A stretch of 64,000 nucleotides of DNA from an uncultured Alistipes sp. (GCA_910584485.1 CAJUAV010000008.1:44968-108967); one strand, 5' to 3'. Positions 41,366 to 50,555 are shown, counted from the first letter of the stretch. The notes: generated by a model from the sequence alone, not told the origin. Translations and numbers: made by a program.

Positions 41366-41404
41366 AAAAAAAGAACGGGAAAACCTGCGCAGACCTTCCC
41401 GTTC
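41366..41404 (-). terminator. Terminator between asnS and rpoN
   Basis: On the minus strand, stem GAACGGGAA/TTCCCGTTC (41396-41404 with 41373-41381) followed by T7, ending 9 nt before the rpoN ATG. rpoN translation must therefore come from read-through or a promoter inside asnS. Confidence 0.8.
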
Positions 41405-41424
41405 ATTTTTTCAATGCCGATCGA

Positions 41425-42813
41425 TTAAAAGTCTGCGTGCTGCGGTGTGCGCGGGAAGGGCTGCACGTCGCGGATGTTGGTCAGACCGGTGACGAACATC
41501 AGCAGACGATCGAATCCCAGGCCGAATCCCGAGTGCGGAGCCGAACCCCAGCGGCGCGTGTCGAGGTACCACCAGAGCTCCCGCTCGCTCATACCGAGCT
41601 CCTCGACTCTTGCACGGAGCTTGCCATAGTCGGCCTCGCGCTCCGAACCGCCGATGATCTCGCCGATTCCGGGGAACAAAACGTCCATTCCGCGTACGGT
41701 CTTGCCGTCGTCGTTCTGCTTCATGTAGAAAGCCTTGATCTCCTTCGGGTAGTTGATCAGGATCACGGGACACTTGAAATGCTTCTCGACGAGGTAGCGC
41801 TCGTGCTCCGACTGCAGGTCGCAGCCCCAGTCGCACGGGAACTCGAACTTTTCGCCCGACGCCTTCAGGATCTCGATGCCCTCGGTATAGTCCAGCCGCT
41901 TGAAATCGTTCTTCACGACGAACTCCAGGCGTTCGAACAGCCCCGGGTCCCACATCTTGTTCATGAACTCGAGGTCCTCGCGGCAGTTCTCCAACGCATA
42001 GCGGATCAGGTACTTGAGGAAATCCTCGGCCAACTCCATGTTATCCTCCAGCTCGTAGAAGGCCGCTTCGGGCTCGATCATCCAGAACTCCGAGGCGTGG
42101 CGCGGCGTGTTCGAGTTCTCGGCGCGGAACGTCGGCCCGAAGGTGTAGATGCGGCCGAGCGCCAGCGCGCCCAGCTCGCCTTCGAGCTGTCCCGAGACGG
42201 TCAGGTTGCAGGCGCGGCCGAAGAAATCCTTCGTGTAGTCGACCTTCCCCTGCTCGTCGCGCGGCGGGTTCGCCACGTCGAGCGTCGTCACCTGGAACAT
42301 GGCGCCCGCCCCCTCGCAGTCCGAGGCGGTGATGATCGGGGTGTGGAAATAGTAGAAGCCGTTTCGGTTGAAATATTCGTGGATGGCATAGGCCATGGCG
42401 TGGCGGATGCGGAGCACAGCGCCGAAGGTGTTCGTGCGCGGGCGCAGGTAGGCGATGTCGCGCAAAAATTCGAGCGAGTGGCCCTTCTTCTGCAAGGGGT
42501 AGCTCTCGGGATCGGCCGTGCCGTAGATCTCGATGCGCTCGGCCTGCACCTCGACGCCCTGTCCCGCGCCGACCGAACGGACCAGGCGGCCGTCCACGCG
42601 CAGGCAGGCGCCCGTGGTGACGGGTTTGAGCGTCTCCTCGGAAATCTTGTGCAGGTCGACCACGACCTGGATGTTGCGCATGCACGAGCCGTCGTTCAGG
42701 GCGATGAAGGCTACGTTCTTGTTACCGCGCTTGGTGCGCACCCAGCCCTTGACAACCACGTCGGTATCAACGGCTTCGGAATCGAGTATAGCAGCGATGC
42801 GTTGCGTTTTCAT
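41425..42813 (-). CDS. asnS: Asparaginyl-tRNA synthetase
   Basis: 462 residues: N-terminal OB-fold anticodon-binding domain (VVVKGWVRTKRGNKNVAFIA) and class II catalytic core with GRIYTFGPTFRAENSNTPRH (motif 2) and SGFGLGFDRLLMFVTG (motif 3). The core has the insertion typical of bacterial AsnRS. The ATG at 42813 matches the usual start; 13 upstream codons are in the leader. It is monocistronic with a promoter at 42850 and a terminator before rpoN. Confidence 0.96.
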   Translation of the reverse strand: MKTQRIAAILDSEAVDTDVVVKGWVRTKRGNKNVAFIALNDGSCMRNIQVVVDLHKISEETLKPVTTGACLRVDGRLVRSVGAGQGVEVQAERIEIYGTADPESYPLQKKGHSLEFLRDIAYLRPRTNTFGAVLRIRHAMAYAIHEYFNRNGFYYFHTPIITASDCEGAGAMFQVTTLDVANPPRDEQGKVDYTKDFFGRACNLTVSGQLEGELGALALGRIYTFGPTFRAENSNTPRHASEFWMIEPEAAFYELEDNMELAEDFLKYLIRYALENCREDLEFMNKMWDPGLFERLEFVVKNDFKRLDYTEGIEILKASGEKFEFPCDWGCDLQSEHERYLVEKHFKCPVILINYPKEIKAFYMKQNDDGKTVRGMDVLFPGIGEIIGGSEREADYGKLRARVEELGMSERELWWYLDTRRWGSAPHSGFGLGFDRLLMFVTGLTNIRDVQPFPRTPQHADF

Positions 42814-42849
42814 AGGTATGTCGTTTTTCGTATATCCGTTCGGAACGGT

Positions 42850-42857
42850 CAAAGTTA
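42850..42857 (-). promoter_or_regulatory. -7 box of asnS
   Basis: TAACTTTG on the minus strand, 37 nt before the ATG. Confidence 0.65.
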
Positions 42858-42888
42858 GCGATTATTTGCGAGTCGGCAAAAAAAAAGG

Positions 42889-42896
42889 TACCTTTG
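42889..42896 (+). promoter_or_regulatory. -7 box of the GH2-like gene
   Basis: TACCTTTG, divergent from the asnS promoter, 27 nt before the ATG at 42923. Confidence 0.7.
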
Positions 42897-42922
42897 TGCA
42901 GCTGTTCAACCGACGGAAAACG

Positions 42923-44275
42923 ATGAAAAAATCGCTTGTTTTCGGGGCTGCGCTGCTGTTGGCGGCCCCGCTCGCGGCCCAGGAGTTCTGGGAGCTCGAT
43001 CCCCGCAAAGCCGACCTCGAAGCGGGACGGATCTACCGCACGGAGGTGATCCCCTACGCGCTGCGCCACGACGCCGAAGCGCGCAACCGCGACAAGGCGG
43101 GCGCGGTGCTGCCCTTCGCTCCGAAGGAGATCGGTGCGATCGACGCGGGCCGCGTCGCCGCCGCGATCGTCGAAATTCCGTTCGAGTGGACGGACGGCCT
43201 CACCTATCTCCACCTCGAAAACGTCGGTTCGGCCTACTCGCTCTACCTCAACGGCGCGCTCGTGGCCGAGGTGGAGGATCCCCTCACCCCCGCCGAATTC
43301 CACCTCTCGCCCCTCGTCGTGCAGGGCAGGAACGATTTCCGATTGCTGCTGCGCCCCTCCGACACGCCCGGGATCGATCCCGAGCCCGCCGTGCGGCGCA
43401 CGCCCTTCGCCGAAAGCTACCTCTACAACCAGCACAAACGCTCGATCCGCGATTTCGAAATCGCACTCGTGCCCGACTCGATGCGGCGCGACGGCATACT
43501 GGAGCTGAAGATCCTGGCGCTCAACGGCTACAACTACGACGAAAAGGTCGAGGCGGGCTTCGACATCTACTCGCCGCAGGGCAGGCTGCTCGATTTCAAC
43601 ATCCGCGAAATTCCGCTCCCGGGGCGCTCGACCGACACGGTGCGCTTCCACCCCTTCATCTACCACGTGAACCAGAACCGCTGGACGGCCGACACGAAGG
43701 CGGCGCCGCCCGTCTACCGCGCGATGCTCTTCACGCGGCGCGACGGCACCTACCGAGAATACATGCCCCTGCTGCTGGGCTTCGGCCGCACGGAGTTCGC
43801 CGCAGGGCGGCTGCTGCGCCACGACGAGGTGCTGCAACTGAAGCGGACCCGCTACAACGCCGCGGCGGATCGGAAGACGACCCTCGCCGAGGTGCGTGCG
43901 CTGAAGGCGAAGGGGTTCAACACGCTCTGCCCCGACTATCCGCAGCCCGCCTGGTTCTACGACCTCTGCACCGAACAGGGGCTCTACGTGATCGATCGGG
44001 CCGCCATCGCCGCGCCCGAACGGCGGACGGACCGCCGCGTCGGAGGGACCCCCTCGAACGATCCCGCGCTCGTCGGAGAGTACCTCGAACGGGTGAAGGC
44101 GATGTACTACCGTTCGCGCAACTACCCCTGCGTCATCGCCTTCGCGCTCGGCGCGCCGTCGGGAAACGGCTACAACATGTACAAGGCCTACGAGTGGCTC
44201 AAATCGGTCGAACGGCACCGCCCCGTCCTCTACGAGGATGCCGCGGGAGAGTGGAACAGCGACACGGAGGAGTAG
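42923..44275 (+). CDS. GH2-like protein, truncated and probably inactive
   Basis: 450 residues with a signal peptide (MKKSLVFGAALLLAAPLAAQ). It follows the GH2 plan: a jelly-roll with LHLENVGSAYSLYLNG, the linker FAESYLYNQHKRSIRDFEIA, an Ig-like domain, then only the first half of the barrel (LKAKGFNTLCPDYPQPAWFY; YRSRNYPCVIAFALGAPSGN). Where GH2 enzymes have the acid/base as G-N-E-S-G, this reads GAPSG, and the chain ends soon after (VLYEDAAGEWNSD) with no nucleophile strand. The stop is followed directly by repeats, with no visible remnant of a missing half. It is probably a carbohydrate-binding pseudoenzyme or a fixed truncation. Confidence 0.7.
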   Translation: MKKSLVFGAALLLAAPLAAQEFWELDPRKADLEAGRIYRTEVIPYALRHDAEARNRDKAGAVLPFAPKEIGAIDAGRVAAAIVEIPFEWTDGLTYLHLENVGSAYSLYLNGALVAEVEDPLTPAEFHLSPLVVQGRNDFRLLLRPSDTPGIDPEPAVRRTPFAESYLYNQHKRSIRDFEIALVPDSMRRDGILELKILALNGYNYDEKVEAGFDIYSPQGRLLDFNIREIPLPGRSTDTVRFHPFIYHVNQNRWTADTKAAPPVYRAMLFTRRDGTYREYMPLLLGFGRTEFAAGRLLRHDEVLQLKRTRYNAAADRKTTLAEVRALKAKGFNTLCPDYPQPAWFYDLCTEQGLYVIDRAAIAAPERRTDRRVGGTPSNDPALVGEYLERVKAMYYRSRNYPCVIAFALGAPSGNGYNMYKAYEWLKSVERHRPVLYEDAAGEWNSDTEE

Positions 44276-44479
44276 AAGGAAGCAGGCGTCCCGAGGTGCT
44301 GTCCCGCCTCCAAGGGGGGGGCTTTGTTCGGGGCGGAACCTGCGGAGGAGCGCCGGTGCGGACGGAGCGCATCCGATATTTCGGGACGAAGCCTGCGGAG
44401 CCAATGGGGCGGCGGCGAACGGCGTGCTTCCAGCGCGCATATCGGAGCGGCACCGCCCGCAAACGAAACGAAGAAAGCA
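44276..44479 (+). repeat. Intergenic segment with G8 tract and B/D-type repeat fragments
   Basis: Contains G8 (44314-44321), two copies of a CCTGCGGAG motif (near 44340 and 44393), the GGGGCGGCGGCGAACGGC end of element B and a GCGCGC-rich hairpin. No gene is visible. Confidence 0.6.
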
Positions 44480-44953
44480 ATGAACATCGAACTGATCGTC
44501 GTCGGCAAGACCGACTCGAAGGAGGTGGCGGCGCTCGTCGAGGAGTATGCCCGACGCGTCAACCGCTACTGCCGCTTCGCCCTCACGACGCTGCCCGACC
44601 TGCGCAACACGAAGAGTCTGACGAGCAGCCAGCAGAACCGCGGCGAGGGGGAGCGCATCCTCGCGCTCGTCGACCCCTCGGACTGCGTCGTGCTGCTCGA
44701 CGAGCGGGGCGAGGAGCTGCGGTCGGTCGAATTCGCGCAATGGATCGGCAAGCGGGCGGCGAGCGGGCTCAAACGGCTCGTCTTCGTCATCGGCGGCCCC
44801 TACGGCTTCTCGGAGGAGGTCTATGCCCGCGCGAACGGCCGCATTTCGCTCTCGCGCATGACCTTCTCGCACCAGATCGTGCGGGCGATCTTCGCCGAAC
44901 AGCTCTACCGCGCCTTCTCGATCCTGCACAACGAACCGTATCATCATGAATAA
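44480..44953 (+). CDS. rlmH: 23S rRNA (pseudouridine1915-N3)-methyltransferase
   Basis: 157 residues, SPOUT-class methyltransferase that methylates pseudouridine 1915 in helix 69 of 23S rRNA. The knotted C-terminal part carries LVFVIGGPYGFSEEVY and ISLSRMTFSHQIVRAIFAEQ with YRAFSILHNEPYHHE, which forms the S-adenosylmethionine pocket and conserved tail. Length is exactly typical. The ATG at 44480 gives the standard MNIELIVVGKT start; a longer upstream frame runs through repeats. Confidence 0.97.
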   Translation: MNIELIVVGKTDSKEVAALVEEYARRVNRYCRFALTTLPDLRNTKSLTSSQQNRGEGERILALVDPSDCVVLLDERGEELRSVEFAQWIGKRAASGLKRLVFVIGGPYGFSEEVYARANGRISLSRMTFSHQIVRAIFAEQLYRAFSILHNEPYHHE

Positions 44954-44975
44954 GGAATCGCAAAGCCCCGTACGC

Positions 44976-45045
44976 CCGCAGCCGAGCGGAGAGGCGGCAT
45001 CGAGCGGAACGCGCGTTGCAGCCCTCCGCCAGGGGGCGGCTGCGG
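44976..45045 (+). repeat. Palindromic repeat element A, copy 2
   Basis: Ends CCGCAGCCG and CGGCTGCGG with the same central hairpin CCCTCCGCCAGGGGGCGG as the copy at 29197. Confidence 0.8.
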
Positions 45046-45093
45046 GCTGCCGCACCTGCGTGCGATTCCCCGATCTCCGATTTTAACCGTCCC

Positions 45094-45690
45094 ATGCCGC
45101 CCTGTCCCGAAATAGCCGTCCTGACCCCCAACATCCTTACGGGCCTCGGTCTGAAAGCGATCCTCGATCGGGTGATCCCCGCCGCCGAGGTGGAGCTCTT
45201 CGCCGATTTCGAACGGCTGGCCGAAGCCGCGCCCGACCGCTTCGTGCACTACTTCGTCTCGGCGGCGCTCTACCGCCGCCATGCGGATTTCTTCGCTCCG
45301 CTGCGGCGGCGCGTAATCCTGCTGACGAGCGGCCTGGCCCACGAACGGGAGGCGGGGTTGCATGCGCTGAACGTCTGCGACAGCGAAGAGCGCCTCGTGC
45401 GCGACCTGGTGGCGATGCACCGCGGCGCCCACCCGGGCGGCCATGCGGCGGCGCCCGCCCTCACGGCCGAGGAGCTTCGCCGCGCGCAGCTCACCGAACG
45501 CGAGACGGAGGTGCTCCGCGCCATCGCCCGCGGGCGGATCAACAAGCAGATCGCCGACGAGCTGGGGATCGGCCTGACGACGGTCATTACCCATCGCCGC
45601 AACCTCATGGAGAAACTCGGCCTGCGCACGGTCGCCGAACTGATGCTCTACGCCGTCCGCGCGGGCTACGTTCCCGCCGAGCGGATGTGA
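45094..45690 (+). CDS. LuxR-family HTH regulator with receiver-like N-terminus
   Basis: 198 residues. The N-terminal half (EIAVLTPNILTGLGLKAILD) has the shape of a receiver domain, but I do not see a clear phospho-acceptor Asp/Lys set. The C-terminal half is a GerE-type HTH: LTERETEVLRAIARGRINKQ, IADELGIGLTTVITHRRNLM, EKLGLRTVAELMLYAVRAGY. It ends 77 bp before a TonB receptor on the same strand and is probably its regulator. Similar orphan regulators in Bacteroidales sit next to iron or haem uptake genes. The start at 45094 was chosen because upstream codons lie in repeat element A. Confidence 0.8.
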   Translation: MPPCPEIAVLTPNILTGLGLKAILDRVIPAAEVELFADFERLAEAAPDRFVHYFVSAALYRRHADFFAPLRRRVILLTSGLAHEREAGLHALNVCDSEERLVRDLVAMHRGAHPGGHAAAPALTAEELRRAQLTERETEVLRAIARGRINKQIADELGIGLTTVITHRRNLMEKLGLRTVAELMLYAVRAGYVPAERM

Positions 45691-45767
45691 GCCTCCTCAT
45701 AAATAAGGATTGAACCGAACAGGATAAAACCGTTACTTTGCACCCGAAAACAACCTCGAAGAGACCC

Positions 45768-48170
45768 ATGCTGCAACGTTTTATCCTGCTTTGCGCCCTG
45801 ACAGCGGCGCTCCCCGCCCCGCTGCGGGCGACCGAACGGCCCGCCACCCCCGCCGCCACCACGCGGTCCGACCGCGCCGAAGCCCCCGCGGCGGAACCCG
45901 CCCGCCGAACGGCCGCAGCTCCGAACCGCCCCGAAACGGCCGGACCCGCCGCCGCCGACTCCGCCCACCCCGAAACGGTCGAGGCGGACACGACGATCGT
46001 CGTCGACCGCGTGCAGGTGACGGCCATCAAGCAGGGCATGGCCCTGCGCAGCGAACCCGTCGCCGCGACGATCCTCGGCGGCCTTGCGGCCGAACGCCGC
46101 GGCGTCGACGCCCTCAAGGGGCTCGGCACGCTCGTCCCGAACCTCCACATGCCCGACTACGGCTCGCGCATGACCTCCTCGATCTACGTCCGCGGCATGG
46201 GCACGCGCATCGACCACCCCGTCATCGGGCTGAACGTCGACAACGTCCCCCTGCTCAACAAGAACGCTTTCGACACGGAGCTGGCCGACATCGAGCGCAT
46301 CGAGGTGCTGCGCGGTCCGCAATCGACCCTCTACGGCCGCAACACGATGGGGGGCGTGGTAAACATCTACACCCGTTCGCCCTTTAGCTGCGAGGGGCTC
46401 CGTCTGCTGGCCGAATTTTCCGAAGGCGGGCGCCGCCGCTACCGCGCCTCGCTCTACCACCGCTTCGGCGAGCAATTCGGAATGGCCTTCACGGGCTTCT
46501 ACACCCGCGCCGACGGCTTCTTCCGCAACGAGGCGACCGACGAGCACTGCGACCGCGAACGCCTCTGGGGCGGGCGCTGGAAAACCCAGTGGCGCAACGG
46601 CCGCGGCCTGCGCATCGAAAACACCCTCTCCTGCTCGGTCGGCGACGAAGGGGGCTACCCCTACGCCTTCGTCGGAGGGCGCGCCGAGGCGCTCGGCGAT
46701 CCGCGCATCGTCACGGGACGCATCGCCTACAACGACCCCTCGTCCTACGAGCGCACGACGATCCACGACGGTCTGACGATCCAGTACCGCACCGACCGCT
46801 ACGTCCTCTCGTCAATCACGAGCTACCAGTTCACGGACGACGACATGCACCTCGACCAGGATTTCCTGCCCCTCGACTACTTCACGCTGCAACAGGCCCT
46901 GCGCGAACAGGTCGTCACCGAAGACCTCGTCTTCCGCACGCAGGGCAAGGGGCGCTACCGCAGCCTCTTCGGCCTCTACGGCTTCTACCGCCACGGACGG
47001 ATGCACGCCCCCGTCGCCTTCAAGCGCGCAGGGGTCGACGCCCTGATCTTCGCCGCCGCCAACGCCGCCGCAGGGGGACGCGTCGAGCTCGCAGCAACGG
47101 CCGACATGCCGCTGGAGAGCGATTTCCGCAATCCGAACTACGGCGGCGCCCTCTACCACGAATCGACGCTTCGGCTGGGCCGCTTCGAGCTGAAGGCGGG
47201 GCTGCGCATCGACCACGAGCGGACGAGGCTGCACTACGAGAGCCGCGGCGAACTGCATTACAGTCTCCGTGCGGGGGCCATGCCGCACCCCGTGCCGCAG
47301 CCCGCCGTCACGGTCGAGCAGACGGGGCGCCTCTCGCACGCCTACACCGAACTGCTGCCCAAGGCGGCGCTCGTCTGGCATTTCGACGAAAACCGCAACC
47401 TCTACCTCTCCGCCGCGCGCGGTTACAAGGCGGGCGGCTTCAACACGCAGCTCTTCTCGGACCTGCTGCAGGAGCAGCTGCGCGCCGAGCTGCAGCCCGG
47501 GGCCTCGCCCTACGACGACCGCGACCGCCTCTCCTACCGTCCCGAATACAGCTGGAACTACGAGGCGGGGGTGCACTTCTCCTGCGCCGAAGGGGCGATC
47601 CGCGGCGATGCGGCGCTCTTTCGGATCGACTGCCGCGATCAGCAGCTCACCGTCTTCCCCGACGCCGCGTCGACGGGCCGCATGATGACCAACGCGGGCC
47701 GCACCCGCTCGACGGGCGCCGAGCTCTCGTTGCAGCTGCGGCCGTGGCGATCGCTCGAAATCGATCTCGCCTACGGCTGCACGGATGCCCGCTTCCGCAG
47801 CTACCACGACGGCAAGAACGATTACGCGGGACGCCGCATCCCCTATGCGCCGCGCCGGACCGCCTCGGCGGGTATCACCTGGACGATTCCGACGGGTGCG
47901 GCGTGGCTGGGCGATCTGGTGCTGCACGGCGGGCTGCGCGGCACGGGCGAGATCTGCTGGAACGAGGCCAACGACCTCGTGCAGCCCTTCTACACCCTCT
48001 TCGACGCTTCGGTGCGGATTGAGCACCGGCGTTACACGATCGACCTGTGGGGCCGCAACATCGGCGACAAGCGCCACACGGTCTTCTATTTCGAATCGAT
48101 CGGCAACCGTTTCGTCCAGTACGGCAAGCCGCAGCGCTTCGGCATCACGTTGAGCATACATATTCAATAA
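45768..48170 (+). CDS. TonB-dependent outer-membrane receptor
   Basis: 800 residues: signal peptide, a Pro/Ala/Thr-rich linker (about 20-75) in place of the usual carboxypeptidase-like domain, a plug domain (IYVRGMGTRIDHPVIGLNVD; IERIEVLRGPQSTLYGRNTM) and a beta-barrel with NYEAGVHFSC and WNEANDLVQPFYTLFDASVR, ending RFGITLSIHIQ. The plug sequence is of the siderophore/haem/vitamin type rather than SusC. A likely -7 region (TTACTTTG) is at 45733-45740. nadC follows after only 14 bp. The ligand is unknown; iron chelate, haem or a nicotinate-like compound are possibilities. Confidence 0.9.
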   Translation: MLQRFILLCALTAALPAPLRATERPATPAATTRSDRAEAPAAEPARRTAAAPNRPETAGPAAADSAHPETVEADTTIVVDRVQVTAIKQGMALRSEPVAATILGGLAAERRGVDALKGLGTLVPNLHMPDYGSRMTSSIYVRGMGTRIDHPVIGLNVDNVPLLNKNAFDTELADIERIEVLRGPQSTLYGRNTMGGVVNIYTRSPFSCEGLRLLAEFSEGGRRRYRASLYHRFGEQFGMAFTGFYTRADGFFRNEATDEHCDRERLWGGRWKTQWRNGRGLRIENTLSCSVGDEGGYPYAFVGGRAEALGDPRIVTGRIAYNDPSSYERTTIHDGLTIQYRTDRYVLSSITSYQFTDDDMHLDQDFLPLDYFTLQQALREQVVTEDLVFRTQGKGRYRSLFGLYGFYRHGRMHAPVAFKRAGVDALIFAAANAAAGGRVELAATADMPLESDFRNPNYGGALYHESTLRLGRFELKAGLRIDHERTRLHYESRGELHYSLRAGAMPHPVPQPAVTVEQTGRLSHAYTELLPKAALVWHFDENRNLYLSAARGYKAGGFNTQLFSDLLQEQLRAELQPGASPYDDRDRLSYRPEYSWNYEAGVHFSCAEGAIRGDAALFRIDCRDQQLTVFPDAASTGRMMTNAGRTRSTGAELSLQLRPWRSLEIDLAYGCTDARFRSYHDGKNDYAGRRIPYAPRRTASAGITWTIPTGAAWLGDLVLHGGLRGTGEICWNEANDLVQPFYTLFDASVRIEHRRYTIDLWGRNIGDKRHTVFYFESIGNRFVQYGKPQRFGITLSIHIQ

Positions 48171-48184
48171 ATCCATACACGACC

Positions 48185-49039
48185 ATGAAAGCTGAATACA
48201 GACCCTACGTCGACGAGCTGATCGAGCTCGCCATCAAGGAAGACATCGGCGACGGCGACCACACGTCGCTCTGCTGCATTCCCGCTGACGAACACGGCCG
48301 CATGCGCCTGCTCTGCAAGCAGGAGGGCGTCATCGCGGGCATCGAAATCGCGCGGCTCGTCCTCGAACGGCTCGACCCCGAGATGCGCTTCGAGCAGGTG
48401 CTCGAAGACGGCGCCCCCATCCGCCCGGGCGACGTGGCCTTCTACGTCTCGGGACGGCTGCGGTCGCTGCTGCAGGCCGAACGCATCCTGCTCAACATCA
48501 TGCAGCGCATGAGCGGCGTGGCGACCCAGACGGCCTTCTACGTCAAGCACCTCGAAGGGCTGCACACGAAGATCCTCGACACGCGCAAGACGACGCCCGG
48601 CATGCGCGTGCTGGACAAGATGGCCGTCAAGCTGGGCGGCGGCGAGAACCACCGCATGGGGCTCTTCGACATGATTCTGCTCAAGGACAACCACATCGAC
48701 TTCGCGGGCGGCATCCGTCCCGCGATCGAAGGGGCGAAAAAATACCTCGAAGCGCGCGGCAAACAGCTGCCGATCGAGTGCGAGGTACGCTCTTTGGAGG
48801 ATATCGACGAGGTATTCGCCGCAGGCGGCGTCGACCGCATCATGTTCGACAACTTCACCCCCGAAATGACGCGGCTGGCCGTCGCCAAGGTCGGCGGGCG
48901 CTGCGAGACCGAGTCGAGCGGCGGCATCACGCTCGAGACGATGCGCAGCTACGCCGAATGCGGCGTCGACTTCATCTCGGTCGGGGCGCTGACCCACCAG
49001 ATCCGTTCGCTCGACCTCTCACTGAAGGCCTGCGAATAA
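48185..49039 (+). CDS. nadC: Nicotinate-nucleotide pyrophosphorylase (quinolinate phosphoribosyltransferase)
   Basis: 284 residues; converts quinolinate and PRPP to nicotinate mononucleotide, CO2 and PPi in NAD synthesis. Signatures: IKEDIGDGDHTS, AERILLNIMQRMSGVAT, ILDTRKTTPGMRVLDKMAVK, GGGENHRMGLFDMILLKDNH, and ESSGGITLETMRSYAECGVD. nadA and nadB are not nearby. It is unusually placed 14 bp behind a TonB receptor and 18 bp ahead of a GNAT fusion gene, so it probably shares their promoter. Confidence 0.97.
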   Translation: MKAEYRPYVDELIELAIKEDIGDGDHTSLCCIPADEHGRMRLLCKQEGVIAGIEIARLVLERLDPEMRFEQVLEDGAPIRPGDVAFYVSGRLRSLLQAERILLNIMQRMSGVATQTAFYVKHLEGLHTKILDTRKTTPGMRVLDKMAVKLGGGENHRMGLFDMILLKDNHIDFAGGIRPAIEGAKKYLEARGKQLPIECEVRSLEDIDEVFAAGGVDRIMFDNFTPEMTRLAVAKVGGRCETESSGGITLETMRSYAECGVDFISVGALTHQIRSLDLSLKACE

Positions 49040-49057
49040 GCCGTAAAGAGAAACGAC

Positions 49058-50449
49058 ATGGAGACCCTCCTGCCTTTCAAACCCGTCGAGCTCGGGGATC
49101 GTGCGGCGATCGAACGCCGCACGATCCCCTCGGGCCTTACGAACTGCGACCTCGCCTTCGCCAACATGTACTGCTGGCAGGAGAGCTACCGCAGCGAGTG
49201 GTGCGAGGTCGACGGACTGCTGGTGATCCGCTTCCGCATCGACGGCGGCGAGCGGATCGGCTACATGCAGCCCGTCGGCACGGGGGATTTCACGCGCATC
49301 CTGCCGCTGCTCGAGGCCGACGCGGCGGCCCACGACCAGCCGCTGCGCCTCATCGGGCTGACCGACGAGGCGGCGGCCGCCCTCCCCGACGACGGCCGCT
49401 TCGTTCGCTACGCCGACCGCGATTTCGCCGACTACCTCTATCGGCGCGAGGAGCTCTGCCGCCTCGGCGGCCGCCACTACCAGCCGAAACGCAACCACAT
49501 CAACCGTTTTCTGGCCGCCTGGCCCGACTACCGCTACGAGCCGCTGACCGAGCGTCATTTCGCGGCCTGCCTCGAGCTGGACGAGCGCTGGTGCCACCGC
49601 CACGAGGGGGCCGACGACGAAGCGGCGGTCCTCGCCGAGCGGCGGGCGATCCGCCGCGCCTTCGCGGCCTTCGATGCGCTGGGGCTGCGGGGCGGCTGTC
49701 TCTTCGCCGAAGAGCGCCTCGTCGCCTTCACCTACGGCTCCGCGATCAACCCCGAGACCTTCGACATCCACGTCGAGAAGGCCGACACGCGCTACGAGGG
49801 GGCCTTCGCCATGATCAACCGCCTCTTCGCCGAGCAGCTGCCCGACACGGTCCGCTTCATCAACCGCGAGGAGGACCTCGGCATCGAAGGGCTGCGGCGG
49901 GCGAAGCTCTCCTACTACCCCGCGCTGCTGCCCGACAAGGTGCGCGCCCTGCGGCTCGGCGCCGGCGAGCAAGCCTGCAAACGGCTGTGGGAAAGCTGCT
50001 TCCCCGAGGACGATCCGCTCTTCGTCGACCGTTTCCTGCTCGGGCACTACCTCCGCCGCCGCATGCTTGCGGCACGGAGCGGCGAAGCGATCGTCGCCAT
50101 GCTCCACCGCATCCCCTTCGACAGCGAGGCGGGGCGCATGAGCTACCTCTACGCCGTGGCGACCGATCCCGCGCACCGCGGCCGCGGCCATGCCTCGCGC
50201 CTCGTCGAGGAGGCCGTGCGGGCTGCCCTCGCCGAGGGCGATGCGGCCCTTTTCCTCATTGCGGCCGACGAGGGATTGCGCGCCTTCTACCGCCGCTTCG
50301 GCTTCGAGGGCGACATCCCCGTCCGCTTCCACACCCCCGACGGCTTCGACTTCGGCACGGGCGATCCGACGCGCGACCGTGCGATGCTGCTGCGCCTCGA
50401 CCCCTCGATTCCGCTCCCCGAGCGGCTCGACTGCCATCTGACGGAGTAA
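49058..50449 (+). CDS. DUF2156 (aminoacyl-transferase-like) and GNAT acetyltransferase fusion
   Basis: 463 residues in two parts. Residues about 1-295 match the DUF2156 type, related to the soluble part of phosphatidylglycerol lysyltransferases and Fem-like enzymes: LTNCDLAFANMYCWQESYRS, YQPKRNHINRF, FINREEDLGIEGLRRAKLSY. Residues about 300-440 are a GNAT domain with acetyl-CoA loop VATDPAHRGRGHASRLVEEA and FLIAADEGLRAFYRRFGFEG. In other Bacteroidales these two activities are, as far as I recall, often separate adjacent genes. Possible role: acyl or aminoacyl modification of a lipid or peptide. No signal peptide. Confidence 0.75.
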   Translation: METLLPFKPVELGDRAAIERRTIPSGLTNCDLAFANMYCWQESYRSEWCEVDGLLVIRFRIDGGERIGYMQPVGTGDFTRILPLLEADAAAHDQPLRLIGLTDEAAAALPDDGRFVRYADRDFADYLYRREELCRLGGRHYQPKRNHINRFLAAWPDYRYEPLTERHFAACLELDERWCHRHEGADDEAAVLAERRAIRRAFAAFDALGLRGGCLFAEERLVAFTYGSAINPETFDIHVEKADTRYEGAFAMINRLFAEQLPDTVRFINREEDLGIEGLRRAKLSYYPALLPDKVRALRLGAGEQACKRLWESCFPEDDPLFVDRFLLGHYLRRRMLAARSGEAIVAMLHRIPFDSEAGRMSYLYAVATDPAHRGRGHASRLVEEAVRAALAEGDAALFLIAADEGLRAFYRRFGFEGDIPVRFHTPDGFDFGTGDPTRDRAMLLRLDPSIPLPERLDCHLTE

Positions 50450-50555
50450 CGCCGAAGCGGACGACGCACACGGACCGATTCGTCGTCGGATCGGCTACCA
50501 CATACAATATCAAATTGCATCCATTCGTTACGTTCCGCACAAACGGAACCACGAC

